Below, piece by piece: positions 7,921 to 15,654 of a stretch of 16,017 bases of DNA; the first letter of the stretch is position 1; the number at the start of each line of letters is the position of its first letter. The stretch comes from Nitrospinota bacterium. Lineage in GTDB: Bacteria > Nitrospinota > Nitrospinia > UBA9942. A model generated the notes under the pieces. It made no database searches. It was not told where the DNA came from and saw nothing but the letters and a program-made list of their open reading frames with translations. Location of the stretch: contig JACRGN010000160.1 in assembly GCA_016234205.1 (NCBI GenBank), forward strand, positions 1 through 16,017. The letters run 5' to 3'. A program made the translations under genes and the position numbers.

Positions 7921-8559
7921 ATGGAGATATTGGCAAGTTTTTTTAAGGATGGCGGGTTGTTCATGTATTTTATACTAATGGCATCTGTTATTGGAATAGC
8001 CATAGTGGTGGAGCGTGGTATTACTTTACTATTTAGATATAATGTAGATGCCCGCATTCTATGGGAGAGGGTCAGCAAATTTATAGCGGATGGAGATATA
8101 GAAAAGGCAAGGTTATTATGCAAAGATTCCAACGCACCACTTCTAAAGATATTATACGCCGGTCTTTTAGTATCTGATAGGCCGGAAAGGGAAATTCAAA
8201 GTTCCATAGATGAGGTTGCTCTGGAAATAGTACCTGCAATAGATAAGAGGGTTTCTTATCTCTCTACCCTTGCCAATATTGCAACCCTTTTAGGTCTGCT
8301 TGGCACTATTCAGGGATTGATCCAGGCCTTTGCTGCAGTTGGAGTTGCAGACCCTTCTCAAAAAGCATCACTCCTTGCTAATGGTATTTCCGTAGCCCTA
8401 TACACAACCGCCTTTGGTCTTATTGTAGCCATACCATTACTTGCTATGTATACAGTTCTTCAGGCAAAGGCACATAGATTAATAGATGAAATAGATGAGT
8501 TTTCCGTAAAATTTATCAATCTCTTGAACAGGAGGAAGAGTGGCATACAGACCCAGTAA
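7921..8559 (+). CDS. ExbB/TolQ/MotA-family proton channel (AglR-like)
   Basis: A 212-residue inner-membrane protein. TM1 is at about 14-38 (FMYFILMASVIGIAIVVERG), a cytoplasmic loop at 40-110, TM2 at about 115-138 containing LLGLLGTIQGLIQAF, and TM3 at about 155-178 with SVALYTTAFGLIVAIPLL. These are the family signatures, including the conserved Thr residues (129 and 162/163) that line the proton path in ExbB/TolQ/AglR. It would form a channel with the two TolR-like proteins next door and convert proton flow into motion of the TonB-like partner. TAAGGAGGT (7905-7913) is a perfect ribosome binding site. The 3' end overlaps the next gene by 20 bases. Confidence 0.93.
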   Translation: MEILASFFKDGGLFMYFILMASVIGIAIVVERGITLLFRYNVDARILWERVSKFIADGDIEKARLLCKDSNAPLLKILYAGLLVSDRPEREIQSSIDEVALEIVPAIDKRVSYLSTLANIATLLGLLGTIQGLIQAFAAVGVADPSQKASLLANGISVALYTTAFGLIVAIPLLAMYTVLQAKAHRLIDEIDEFSVKFINLLNRRKSGIQTQ

Positions 8560-9025
8560 GAGAAGGCGTCATTCTATATCAGATACTGATCTCAATCTGA
8601 CCCCTGTAATGAATCTCTTTATGGTTATTATACCATTTCTCCTTCTTACAGCAGTCTTTGCAAAGACTGCAATAATTGATGCATATCTGCCACAAGAGGG
8701 TGGAGATGGGGGAGTGAGCCAAACTGCTGCCCCCAAAATACTTATTGTAAAAGCAACAGAGAAGGGGATTGAACTTGGAGGAATAGGGGAAGGAATTTTT
8801 ATTCCGATGCTTGAAGGAAATTTGAATTATAAACAGCTTTCTATAGAACTGGCGAGGCTTAAAAATTCGCATCCTGATAAAGAAGATGCGGTTCTTTTGT
8901 TTCCCCCGCAGATAGCTTATGACCATGTAGTTCAGATAATGGATGCAGCGAGGGAAACAACCGCTGAAAATGGTATAAAAAAGACACTCTTTCCAATAAT
9001 CTCGCTCGGAGAGAACAAAACATGA
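8540..9025 (+). CDS. ExbD/TolR-family protein with Asn replacing the TM Asp
   Basis: A 161-residue protein: basic N-terminus (RPSKRRR), single TM at about 22-42 (LTPVMNLFMVIIPFLLLTAVF), then a periplasmic domain with LLFPPQIAYDHVVQIMDAAR, the usual ExbD/TolR helix. Start GTG is preceded by AGGAGG (8530-8535) and lies within the channel gene. The family's TM motif is normally LTP.ID with the essential proton-carrying Asp; here the position is Asn25. Inferred: a structural or regulatory partner that cannot protonate by itself, paired with the Asp-bearing second copy. The stop abuts a palindromic repeat, and the operon resumes 207 bases later. Confidence 0.9.
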   Translation: MAYRPSKRRRHSISDTDLNLTPVMNLFMVIIPFLLLTAVFAKTAIIDAYLPQEGGDGGVSQTAAPKILIVKATEKGIELGGIGEGIFIPMLEGNLNYKQLSIELARLKNSHPDKEDAVLLFPPQIAYDHVVQIMDAARETTAENGIKKTLFPIISLGENKT

Positions 9026-9027
9026 TT

Positions 9028-9197
9028 AACCACAGAGGACACAGAGGTCACAGAGAAAGACAAAAAAATAAAGACACTGAAAGACACAGATAAATTATGA
9101 TTAACACAGAAATAAGAACCTTAAAAATCATAAATAATCAGTGTAAATCTGTGTCAAAAAGATTAGTTTTTTCTCTGTGTCTCCGTGCCTCTGTGGC
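9028..9197 (+). repeat. Nested palindromic repeat between the two TolR-like genes
   Basis: The outer left arm 9028-9058 (starts AACCACAGAGGACACAGAGG) pairs with 9170-9197 (TTTCTCTGTGTCTCCGTGCC, then TCTGTGGC). Inside are further complementary pieces: GACACAGAT (9083-9091) with ATCTGTGTC (9147-9155), and TTATGATT (9095-9102) with AATCATAA (9126-9133). The flank TTTTTATAATTTCCTTTA (9201-9218) resembles that of the 1140 repeat. The element fills the only sizeable gap inside the TolQR block. Confidence 0.85.
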
Positions 9198-9232
9198 AAA
9201 TTTTTATAATTTCCTTTACATTAAAAATAGCT

Positions 9233-9727
9233 ATGCCCTTTCAACCATCTAAAAAAAAGAAGAGAAGATCAAGGCTTACTGAGGCAACATTGACACTCAC
9301 CTCGATGATGGATATGTTTACCATCATCCTGCTTTTCCTTCTGGTCAACTATTCTGCTGAAGGTATTGTAGTTACCGACCCTAAAAAGCTGAGCCTGCCA
9401 ATCTCTACATCGCAGAAGATGCCGACAAGGAAACTTGATATTCAGATTACTACTGAAGATATTATAGTGGAAGGGGCAAAGATTATGGGTGTAAAAGAGG
9501 TGGCGGATAACCATGACTACATTATAAAACCGCTGCTTGATGCATTAGACGAAAACACGAAGAAGGTAAAATTTATTGAAAAAAATAATCCTTCCTTTAA
9601 GTTTACTGGGGAGGTCATGATTCAAGGTGATAAGGGAATACCCTTTATCCTTCTCGAGAAGGTTATGTATACCTGCGGACAGGCAGGTTACAGCGGTATA
9701 TCTCTGACAGTTATATCTCGTGGTTAA
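9233..9727 (+). CDS. ExbD/TolR-family protein, Asp-bearing copy
   Basis: A 164-residue protein from ATG 9233: MPFQPSKKKKRRSR basic N-terminus, a single TM at about 22-40 (TSMMDMFTIILLFLLVNYS) with the conserved Asp27, then a periplasmic domain ending GYSGISLTVISRG, as in ExbD/TolR. The frame stays open back to a GTG at 9185, but that extension is encoded by the end of a palindromic repeat and would put a hydrophobic stretch before the basic segment, so 9233 is preferred. Neither start has a clear Shine-Dalgarno sequence. It should supply the protonatable residue of the motor. Its last eight bases overlap the AgmX-like gene. Confidence 0.9.
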   Translation: MPFQPSKKKKRRSRLTEATLTLTSMMDMFTIILLFLLVNYSAEGIVVTDPKKLSLPISTSQKMPTRKLDIQITTEDIIVEGAKIMGVKEVADNHDYIIKPLLDALDENTKKVKFIEKNNPSFKFTGEVMIQGDKGIPFILLEKVMYTCGQAGYSGISLTVISRG

Positions 9728-11150
9728 AAAAAGAAAGGTTTTTTTTGTATCTCTTCATAAAACAGGTAAAGGGGTTAAAGAGTTTTTTCCCGAACAGTTT
9801 CTGAGTATCGGGAAAAAATCTGACTGTGAAATTAATCCCGTACCAGGATTTTCAGAAGGACATAGACTAATTGAAAAATCTAAAATAGGGTATAACCTTA
9901 TAATCCCTGCAGATTTAGAGGGAACTATTGCCAGAGGGGAGATTATCCTTCCCCTTAAAGGGATTATCGGGTTTGGTTTTTTAAAGAAAAAGGGCAATTC
10001 CTACATCTTTCCATTAACCACAGAAGAATGTATTTTTAAGTCGGCAGGCCACACTTTTACCTTTGGCTATAAAGAAATAGTCCCTTCCGGGAAGAAGTCT
10101 GCAAAAATTGATAAATTATTAAAGAGGCCATGGATAACAAGAGAGGATTATTCTTTTCTGGTAATCTTTTTACTATCCACTATTATCCATTTCTCAACAG
10201 TTGGTTATTTAAACTCTTTAGAAATAAAAAAAGAGAAACCGATAGACGCTATTAAGAAGATACCCCAGAGGTTTGCAAAGCTCATACTTCAACCGCCTCA
10301 AAAGAAGGTTTTAAAGACTGCTATAGACAAACTGAAGGCAGAAAAAAAGGAAGAAAAGGTTGAGAATAAAAAAGAAGATGAGAACAAAAAGGAAGAAATA
10401 AAACCGGCGGACGAAGTCAAAGAGGTTGATACTGTAAAAAAAGGTAAAGAAGAGACACAGGATATAGAGAATCATAAGAAAGAAGTTGCCATGCTTAACC
10501 CTCCGGAGAATCTTACATCATCAATAAATAGAGAGGCGGTAAGGGAAAAAGTGAAAACTAAGGGGCTTCTGGGCGTCATAATGGCAAAGGCGCTGCCGGA
10601 TGAAGTCTCAAGCGATATTGTCTTTAGGGATATTGACAAGATAGTAAAGGGTATTGAGAAAGGGAGTGGTGATAAAGAGGGAGAGGGTTTACTTGATATA
10701 AGGGGTTCAGGAAAGGCTGATGATTTGTCAAAGAAGATTAATGAGACCACACAAAAAATAAAACAAAGGGATACCAGTGAAATAATAGCTGAAAAAAGAG
10801 AAATCATAAAAGAAGAATTGAATAAAAATAAGGAGGGTCTTTCTTCTGCCGATAGGAAGAGGAACGAGGCAGAGGTATATAGGACAGTCAGCACATATAT
10901 AGGGGGACTTAAGTATTTATACAACAATACACTCAGAAAAAATCCATCCCTGAAAGGAAAAATAACTGTAAAGATAGTTATTTCTCAAGATGGCAAGGTT
11001 GTTAAATCGGAGGTTGTATCATCTACGCTTGGCTCTCCTGAATTAGAAGAGGCAATTATTAACAGAATATATAGGTGGAGGTTTTCCGAGTTAGACGATG
11101 TAGAAGATTTTACAATAGATTATACATTTGATTTTGCCCCTGTTGGCTGA
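9720..11150 (+). CDS. AgmX/PglI-family TonB-like energy transducer
   Basis: A 476-residue protein. The N-terminal 120 residues form a cytoplasmic domain with the pattern seen N-terminally in AgmX/PglI-type proteins (LIIPADLEGTIARGE, YIFPLTTEECIFKSAG, FTFGY), next to an FHA-like beginning (FLSIGKKSDCEINP). One TM lies at about 145-165. A long K/E-rich periplasm-spanning segment follows (200-260), then a charged helical region, then a TonB-like C-terminal domain (385-476: GKITVKIVISQDGKVVKSEV, LEEAIINRIYRWRF). Known: such proteins couple to TolQ/TolR-like channels (GltJ/AgmX in Myxococcus gliding). Inferred: it carries force from the inner membrane across the periplasm. Start is GTG, with no clear Shine-Dalgarno sequence, in an eight-base overlap that suggests coupling. 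It is the last gene of the first block. Confidence 0.88.
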   Translation: MVKKRKVFFVSLHKTGKGVKEFFPEQFLSIGKKSDCEINPVPGFSEGHRLIEKSKIGYNLIIPADLEGTIARGEIILPLKGIIGFGFLKKKGNSYIFPLTTEECIFKSAGHTFTFGYKEIVPSGKKSAKIDKLLKRPWITREDYSFLVIFLLSTIIHFSTVGYLNSLEIKKEKPIDAIKKIPQRFAKLILQPPQKKVLKTAIDKLKAEKKEEKVENKKEDENKKEEIKPADEVKEVDTVKKGKEETQDIENHKKEVAMLNPPENLTSSINREAVREKVKTKGLLGVIMAKALPDEVSSDIVFRDIDKIVKGIEKGSGDKEGEGLLDIRGSGKADDLSKKINETTQKIKQRDTSEIIAEKREIIKEELNKNKEGLSSADRKRNEAEVYRTVSTYIGGLKYLYNNTLRKNPSLKGKITVKIVISQDGKVVKSEVVSSTLGSPELEEAIINRIYRWRFSELDDVEDFTIDYTFDFAPVG

Positions 11151-11166
11151 ATAAATTTAAAAAGAT

Positions 11167-11183
11167 AGGTATAGTTCTTGCTA
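11167..11183 (+). promoter_or_regulatory. Probable sigma-54 promoter for the cytochrome/barrel operon
   Basis: This copy of GGTATAGTTCTTGCT is identical to that at 1045-1059: GG at 11168-11169, GC at 11180-11181, 10 bases between. It sits in the 107-base gap after the AgmX-like gene, with expected transcription start near 11193 and the cytochrome ATG at 11258. Confidence 0.6.
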
Positions 11184-11199
11184 TTAAAGTGACATCATG

Positions 11200-11232
11200 T
11201 TATAAGATATTTATTTTTTGGGAAATTTCGCA
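11200..11232 (+). promoter_or_regulatory. Leader block shared with the first operon
   Basis: TTATAAGATATTTATTTTTT and the following GGGAAATTTCGCA match the block at 1075-1106. It is followed by GATAGATAGAGAGAG, whose purine run is the likely ribosome binding region for the ATG at 11258. Confidence 0.45.
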
Positions 11233-11257
11233 TAGATAGATAGAGAGAGTGATTTGT

Positions 11258-11830
11258 ATGAAATATTTTTTCATTTTATTAAAATTTATATCTTTTCTGT
11301 TATTTTGTCTTATACTGCCATCTCTTGCTGCTGAAGAGGGTAAGCCCTCATCATTAAAGAGTTATATAGACCAATTTTATAACTTTAAGGTTGAAGATAA
11401 AGAGGCTATACGACCTCCACCCCGTAAGTTGGCAATACCACTAACTCTTTTGCCAAGGGATAGATATGGACTAATTGATTGGGCAGGGAGTGTCAGAGGC
11501 GGTATAATTTCTCCAATTTCATCAATTGATGGGGTTGAGGATGATGACCCGATTGACCTTCTTGTGCTTATAAAATCAAAGAAAACCTTTATGACCGATG
11601 TCTTATTTCCCCATAGCATTCATACCTATTGGCTTAGATGTAAGAATTGTCATCCTGATATCTTTATACAGAAGGCAGGCGGGAATTCAGAGATGACCAT
11701 GTGGGATATATTAAAAGGCAAATATTGTGGAAGGTGTCACGGTAAAGTAGCCTTTCCTCTAACGGAATGTTACAGATGTCATATGGAGCGGTCACCACGA
11801 GATAAGGTGGAAGAGATAAAGAATGAATAA
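11258..11830 (+). CDS. Exported triheme c7-type cytochrome
   Basis: A 190-residue protein from ATG 11258; a GTG three codons upstream is less likely because the AGAGAG purine run would then touch the start. Signal peptide: MKYFF to about SLAA. The mature N-terminal half (RPPPRKLAIPLTLLPRDRYG, LIDWAGSVRGGIISP) precedes VLFPHSIHTYWLRCKNCH. Three heme-binding motifs are seen: CKNCH (128-132), CGRCH (157-161) and CYRCH (171-175), with extra His residues (FPHSIH) for axial ligation. This is the pattern of the c7-type triheme domain family found in metal-reducing bacteria. Role: electron transfer in the periplasm or at the outer membrane; partner inferred to be the barrel downstream. The last eight bases overlap the propeller lipoprotein gene. 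Confidence 0.9.
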   Translation: MKYFFILLKFISFLLFCLILPSLAAEEGKPSSLKSYIDQFYNFKVEDKEAIRPPPRKLAIPLTLLPRDRYGLIDWAGSVRGGIISPISSIDGVEDDDPIDLLVLIKSKKTFMTDVLFPHSIHTYWLRCKNCHPDIFIQKAGGNSEMTMWDILKGKYCGRCHGKVAFPLTECYRCHMERSPRDKVEEIKNE

Positions 11831-13400
11831 AAAGACAGAAGCTTGTCCTGAGCGAAGCCGAAGGGACAGAAGTCAGAAGCCTGCCCTGAGCGAAGCCGAA
11901 GGGACAGAAGACAGTAAGCAGTATGCAGTAAAGAGTAAGCAGAAAAAAAACAAATTGCTTACTGCTTACTGCCTATTGCCTACTGCCTACTTCTTAGTTC
12001 TTGCCTCTTGCCTCTTGCCTCTCGTCTTTATCTCCTGTGCAGGAATTGTAAAACCAGAGAAAATTGGATGGAGGGAGGGGACACTGGTTGTTTACCTCTA
12101 TCTTCCAAATTCTAACCAACAGGACATAAATTTTACAATCGAAGGGCTTGAAATAAAACAAAGGGATGGAGAATGGATTAAATTATCAGAAAAACCATTA
12201 ACAATAAGGTCTCCTGACATAGCAAAGGGTCAGGTTCTGCTAACCGAATCGGCTATAAGGGAAGGGGAATATGATAGGGTGATGATGCGTGTCTCTGATG
12301 CCAATGTGGGTAGAAATGAGAAATATCATACGCTGGCACTTCCACAACCGAGAGGGGAAATTGAGATAGAAGGAACTGTTGTAAATATCAGGCATGGGGA
12401 GAGTATAGCCCTGTTTTTAATATGGAACCCTGATAAATCTATATCAAATAACTATCTCTTCAATCCATCAATAAAAATGGAGCTTCAGAAGGTCTCCCCA
12501 CAGACATTACTTTTATATGTAACAAACAGCGGTTCGGATTATGTTTCAGTTATTGACAGATTTGAGAATAGAGTGGTAGGAGTTATCGGTGTAGAGAAGA
12601 ATCCTACCGGATTAGTCTTAAGCCAGGAACAGGAAAGGCTATATGTACTAAACTCACGGTCAAATAGTATATCAATCATTGATACATCACAGGATTATGT
12701 TCGGGATAGAATACAGCTTGCCTCAGGGATAGAACCGATTGAAATGACAATGATTCCCTACAGTGATAAGAGAAACCACGGAAAACTCTATATTACAAAC
12801 ATGGGGTCTAATGATGTTACAGTGGTGGATACATTTATGAAATCGCAGATAAAGAGCATAAATGTTGGAAATGCTCCGTTTGGAATATCTGCCAATCCAT
12901 CAAGACAGGAGGTATATGTGGCAAATAGCGGGTCAAACTCTGTTTCGGTTATTGATTCAATGACAGATACAGTAAAGGCTACCATAAATGTTGATAGAAA
13001 GCCTGTAGATATCGTAGTTGTAAGAGATAACATTTATACCCTTAATGCCGAATCAGATAGTATCACAGTTATAGACACAGTCACAAAAACGATTAAGGCA
13101 AGAATACAGGCTGGTATTAATCCGCGAAAGGGGATTTATTCTGAACAATACAACAGGATTTATCTTTCAAATTATGGTGTTGGACAGGTTTCTTTTTTAA
13201 TTCCATCATCCGTAGTTATTACGAGAAGCATAAATGCCGGAAATAAGCCGATAGGACTGACAATTGATGAAGGTAGAAAAAGCCTTTATATTACCGATTA
13301 CAGTTCCGATAAGGTGATACTTATCAATCCTGTCTCCGAAGTTGCAGAAAAGGTAATTATAGTTGGAAAAAGACCTTACGGAATTGTTTCAGTGAAATAA
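11823..13400 (+). CDS. YVTN beta-propeller lipoprotein with repeat-encoded N-terminus
   Basis: A 525-residue protein. Residues 6-69 are encoded by composite palindromic repeats: ACPERSRRD and PALSEAEGT (one 21-bp element in two frames), a K/Q-rich stretch, then LLTAYCLLPTAYFLVLASCL. Candidate lipoboxes are FISC (Cys72) and LASC (Cys63); Cys72 leaves a more plausible mature protein. Residues 80-222 resemble a DUF4382-like beta domain (VYLYLPNS, GEYDRVMMRVSDANVG). Residues 227-525 are YVTN/NHL-type blades (LYVTNSGSDYVSVIDR, VYVANSGSNSVSVIDS, VGNAPFGISANPS). Inferred: surface or outer-membrane protein working with the cytochrome and barrel. The ribosome binding site is weak. The 44-residue n-region is abnormal, so the real start could be later, though the hydrophobic core would still be repeat-encoded. 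Confidence 0.83.
   Translation: MNKKTEACPERSRRDRSQKPALSEAEGTEDSKQYAVKSKQKKNKLLTAYCLLPTAYFLVLASCLLPLVFISCAGIVKPEKIGWREGTLVVYLYLPNSNQQDINFTIEGLEIKQRDGEWIKLSEKPLTIRSPDIAKGQVLLTESAIREGEYDRVMMRVSDANVGRNEKYHTLALPQPRGEIEIEGTVVNIRHGESIALFLIWNPDKSISNNYLFNPSIKMELQKVSPQTLLLYVTNSGSDYVSVIDRFENRVVGVIGVEKNPTGLVLSQEQERLYVLNSRSNSISIIDTSQDYVRDRIQLASGIEPIEMTMIPYSDKRNHGKLYITNMGSNDVTVVDTFMKSQIKSINVGNAPFGISANPSRQEVYVANSGSNSVSVIDSMTDTVKATINVDRKPVDIVVVRDNIYTLNAESDSITVIDTVTKTIKARIQAGINPRKGIYSEQYNRIYLSNYGVGQVSFLIPSSVVITRSINAGNKPIGLTIDEGRKSLYITDYSSDKVILINPVSEVAEKVIIVGKRPYGIVSVK
11829..12028 (+). repeat. Composite palindromic repeat cluster inside the propeller gene
   Basis: Two direct copies of CCTGAGCGAAGCCGAAGGGA(C) at 11847-11867 and 11885-11905, each next to GACAGAAG. 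Then AGTAAGCAGTATGCAGTAAAG (11913-11932, last base omitted in pairing) faces TTGCTTACTGCTTACTGCC and TACTGCCTAC (11954-11990) as inverted arms. A period-7 TTGCCTC run follows at 12000-12023. The reverse of the first element is at 7616-7636. Confidence 0.88.
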
Positions 13401-13402
13401 AT

Positions 13403-13532
13403 ATTTAGCCACTGACTTACACGGACTAAAAATTAAGTTGCAAGACGCAAGATTCAAGATGCAGGTTTTTACTTGTAACTTGAAACTTGTAACTTGAAAC
13501 TTGTAACAGTCAGTGAAAGTCTGCGGCTAAAT
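13403..13532 (+). repeat. Nested palindrome between propeller and barrel genes
   Basis: The outer left arm (13403-13427, ATTTAGCCACTGACTTACAC) pairs with the right arm 13508-13532 (AGTCAGTGAAAGTCTGCGG, CTAAAT). The interior has AAGTTGCAAGACGCAAGATT (from 13435) opposed by a period-14 run of ACTTGTAACTTGAA (13471-13507). It fills most of the 168-base gap and might act as an RNA hairpin or processing site. Confidence 0.85.
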
Positions 13533-13568
13533 AGATTTTTATTCAGGGGGAAAGTCAGGATAGATTGA

Positions 13569-15635
13569 GTGAGAATAATAAAAAGAGCTGGCACTATAAC
13601 AGGAATAACGTTTTTGTATCTCTTGATTGGTTTTTTTAGTAAAAGTTTTGCGGATAATCTATCTTTGAATGGAGATATAGTTTATTCAATGAGCGAGAAT
13701 AAATTTACAGGAAAGATGACGAAGAAGTCAAGTTTATCTCAGGTTTATTCACTTGCTTTTGATAAAGGGTTAACGAGGACAATTAGATTTTCCGGGAATG
13801 TCAGGGCATCCCAGAATAAGATAGATTCAACTGAAAGCAGTTCAATTGACCCTTCTTTTTTTCTGGATATGAATAATGAATATTTTAATTCTGCTCTGGG
13901 ATATCAGATTAATGACCGTTTTCTTACAACCGGGAACAGGATAAACACCACCTCAAAAAATGCCACTTTTTCAACAGCCCCTGCCGGTTTTCCTTCTCTG
14001 AGACTTAATTATAATGAATTGCAATCAAAAGATAGATTTTCTCTAATTGATACAAGGCAGTCATATATAAATGCCAGCACAGATTATACAATCAAACACA
14101 TCAAGTTGTTGTATAATTATGCCAGCTCAACATTGGAAGATACTATCTCACAGATAAAACAGGAGAACCCGACACATCTGGGGGCAGTCAGTTATAATAA
14201 CTCCTTTTTTGATAACAGGCTAAATATTAACACGAATCTTGGTGTAACAAAATCAACCTCTAAAAATATAAGCCTGTCTGGTACACCTCAGACCTTTCCT
14301 GAAAAGAAGGATGCAGCCAATGGGCTTTATGCAGTAGACACGTTACCGGGTGATGGACAATTGACTGATTACCCTTCTTTGATTGATGATAACAAATCTT
14401 CGGATACCGGTATTGATTTGAATGGCTCTTACAGGAATATAGGTTTGAAATTGAAAAATACAGATACAATAAATACTATCTATCTATATGTGGATACATC
14501 GGATGCAAATATAGCAAATATGAATTTCGGATGGAATATTTATTATAGCAATGAAACCTCAGGTCTCAGCTGGAGCTTTGCAACAGTATCAAGCAGTTCC
14601 TACGATGAGGTTAATAAGCGGTTTAAGCTTGTTCTTTCGGTGCCTGTAAAAGCGATATTTTTTAAGGCGGTGAATACAACTTACAACTCTTCAGCCCAGA
14701 AGATAAGTGTTACAGAGATAGAGGCGATAGGGTCAATCTCTAAAGAGACCAACGTTGCAGTTGAAACGATCAATGACAGACAATACGGCGGGATGAACCT
14801 GAGCCTGAGACCAACGGAGAAGACGGGTATTTCATACAATATAAATTATGACCAATCAAAACAGTCCCCTGCTGACCGTAAAGATACGAATATCAATCAG
14901 GGAGTAGTATTATCCTACGCAATGTCTAAATATGCCTCTTTTTTCCTAAACTATCAAAGTCAAAAAACTGAAACAACATTAAGTAAAAATATCGGCTCAA
15001 ATAATTATACATTTTCAATAAGCACAAACCCAATGGAAACTATAAATGGCTCAGCTGCCCTCAGCCATTTTGAATCCCTTTTCGGGGATAATAAAACTTC
15101 AGAAACAAATTCTGGAAATATAAATATGTTCCTTAATCTGTATTCTGGTATTGATCTTGGAACAGGTTTTACATTAAGCAACACCGATGATATTAGCAGG
15201 GGAACAAAAACTACAACCAATTCAGTTAATGGAAATTTAACCTTAATACCGAGGAATAGCATAAACATCCTTATTGATGGGACATTTTCATCTTCAACAT
15301 CTAATACCGGGAGAGAAACGAGCAGCTCTAAATCTGAAACTTTAAGGTCAACGATAAGTATAACTCCATCACGGTTTGTAAATTTAGTTGCCAATATTCA
15401 GCATCTCCCTGAGGCGAAGCAGAATTACTCTATAAATACACGGTTGCCTGGCAGCCTGCAAGTAAATATCAATTATAATGTTTCAGAAACAGGGGCAGAG
15501 ACATTGGGAGGCAGTATTTACTGGAATATCAGCAGGTATCTGTATATTTCTTCAAACTATAGCACAACTCAGATTCACAACAGTACAGGGGACAGTAGTA
15601 ATTTATACAGTGTGGCTCTATCCATACGCAGATGA
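13569..15635 (+). CDS. Putative outer-membrane beta-barrel with embedded discoidin-like domain
   Basis: A 688-residue protein from GTG 13569, with AGGA (13557-13560) eight bases upstream. The signal peptide ends near SFA (28). The rest alternates polar and aromatic residues in short strands rich in Ser, Thr, Asn and Tyr (for example FFLDMNNEYFNSALGYQIND; ASFFLNYQSQKTETTLSKN; SRYLYISSNYSTTQ), typical of barrels. Residues about 255-390 form an insert with discoidin (F5/8 type C)-like features: IGLKLKNTDTINTIYLYVDT, GWNIYYSNETSGLSWSF, NKRFKLVL, VTEIEAIGS. The C-terminus is SIRR, not the classic terminal Phe. Context with a cytochrome and lipoprotein suggests a porin-type conduit or surface adhesin; it lacks heme motifs. 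No close family was recognised. Confidence 0.75.
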   Translation: MRIIKRAGTITGITFLYLLIGFFSKSFADNLSLNGDIVYSMSENKFTGKMTKKSSLSQVYSLAFDKGLTRTIRFSGNVRASQNKIDSTESSSIDPSFFLDMNNEYFNSALGYQINDRFLTTGNRINTTSKNATFSTAPAGFPSLRLNYNELQSKDRFSLIDTRQSYINASTDYTIKHIKLLYNYASSTLEDTISQIKQENPTHLGAVSYNNSFFDNRLNINTNLGVTKSTSKNISLSGTPQTFPEKKDAANGLYAVDTLPGDGQLTDYPSLIDDNKSSDTGIDLNGSYRNIGLKLKNTDTINTIYLYVDTSDANIANMNFGWNIYYSNETSGLSWSFATVSSSSYDEVNKRFKLVLSVPVKAIFFKAVNTTYNSSAQKISVTEIEAIGSISKETNVAVETINDRQYGGMNLSLRPTEKTGISYNINYDQSKQSPADRKDTNINQGVVLSYAMSKYASFFLNYQSQKTETTLSKNIGSNNYTFSISTNPMETINGSAALSHFESLFGDNKTSETNSGNINMFLNLYSGIDLGTGFTLSNTDDISRGTKTTTNSVNGNLTLIPRNSINILIDGTFSSSTSNTGRETSSSKSETLRSTISITPSRFVNLVANIQHLPEAKQNYSINTRLPGSLQVNINYNVSETGAETLGGSIYWNISRYLYISSNYSTTQIHNSTGDSSNLYSVALSIRR

Positions 15636-15654
15636 TAAACAAAAACCTAATTTC

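Noticed and set aside
9185..9232. GTG extension of the second TolR-like protein
   Set aside because: Encoded by the end of the repeat; it would add a hydrophobic stretch before the basic N-terminus, unlike the family.
10472..10927. Long minus-strand open frame opposite the AgmX-like gene
   Set aside because: Antisense of a K/E-rich coding region with strong family evidence on the + strand; low-complexity Ser/Phe/Leu product.
13435..13507. Possible CRISPR-like array of ACTTGTAACTTGAA units
   Set aside because: Units are contiguous with no unique spacers, and lie within a palindrome; no cas genes nearby.
15005..15394. Minus-strand open frame opposite the barrel gene
   Set aside because: The + strand reading has the signal peptide, ribosome binding site and barrel pattern; the antisense has none.
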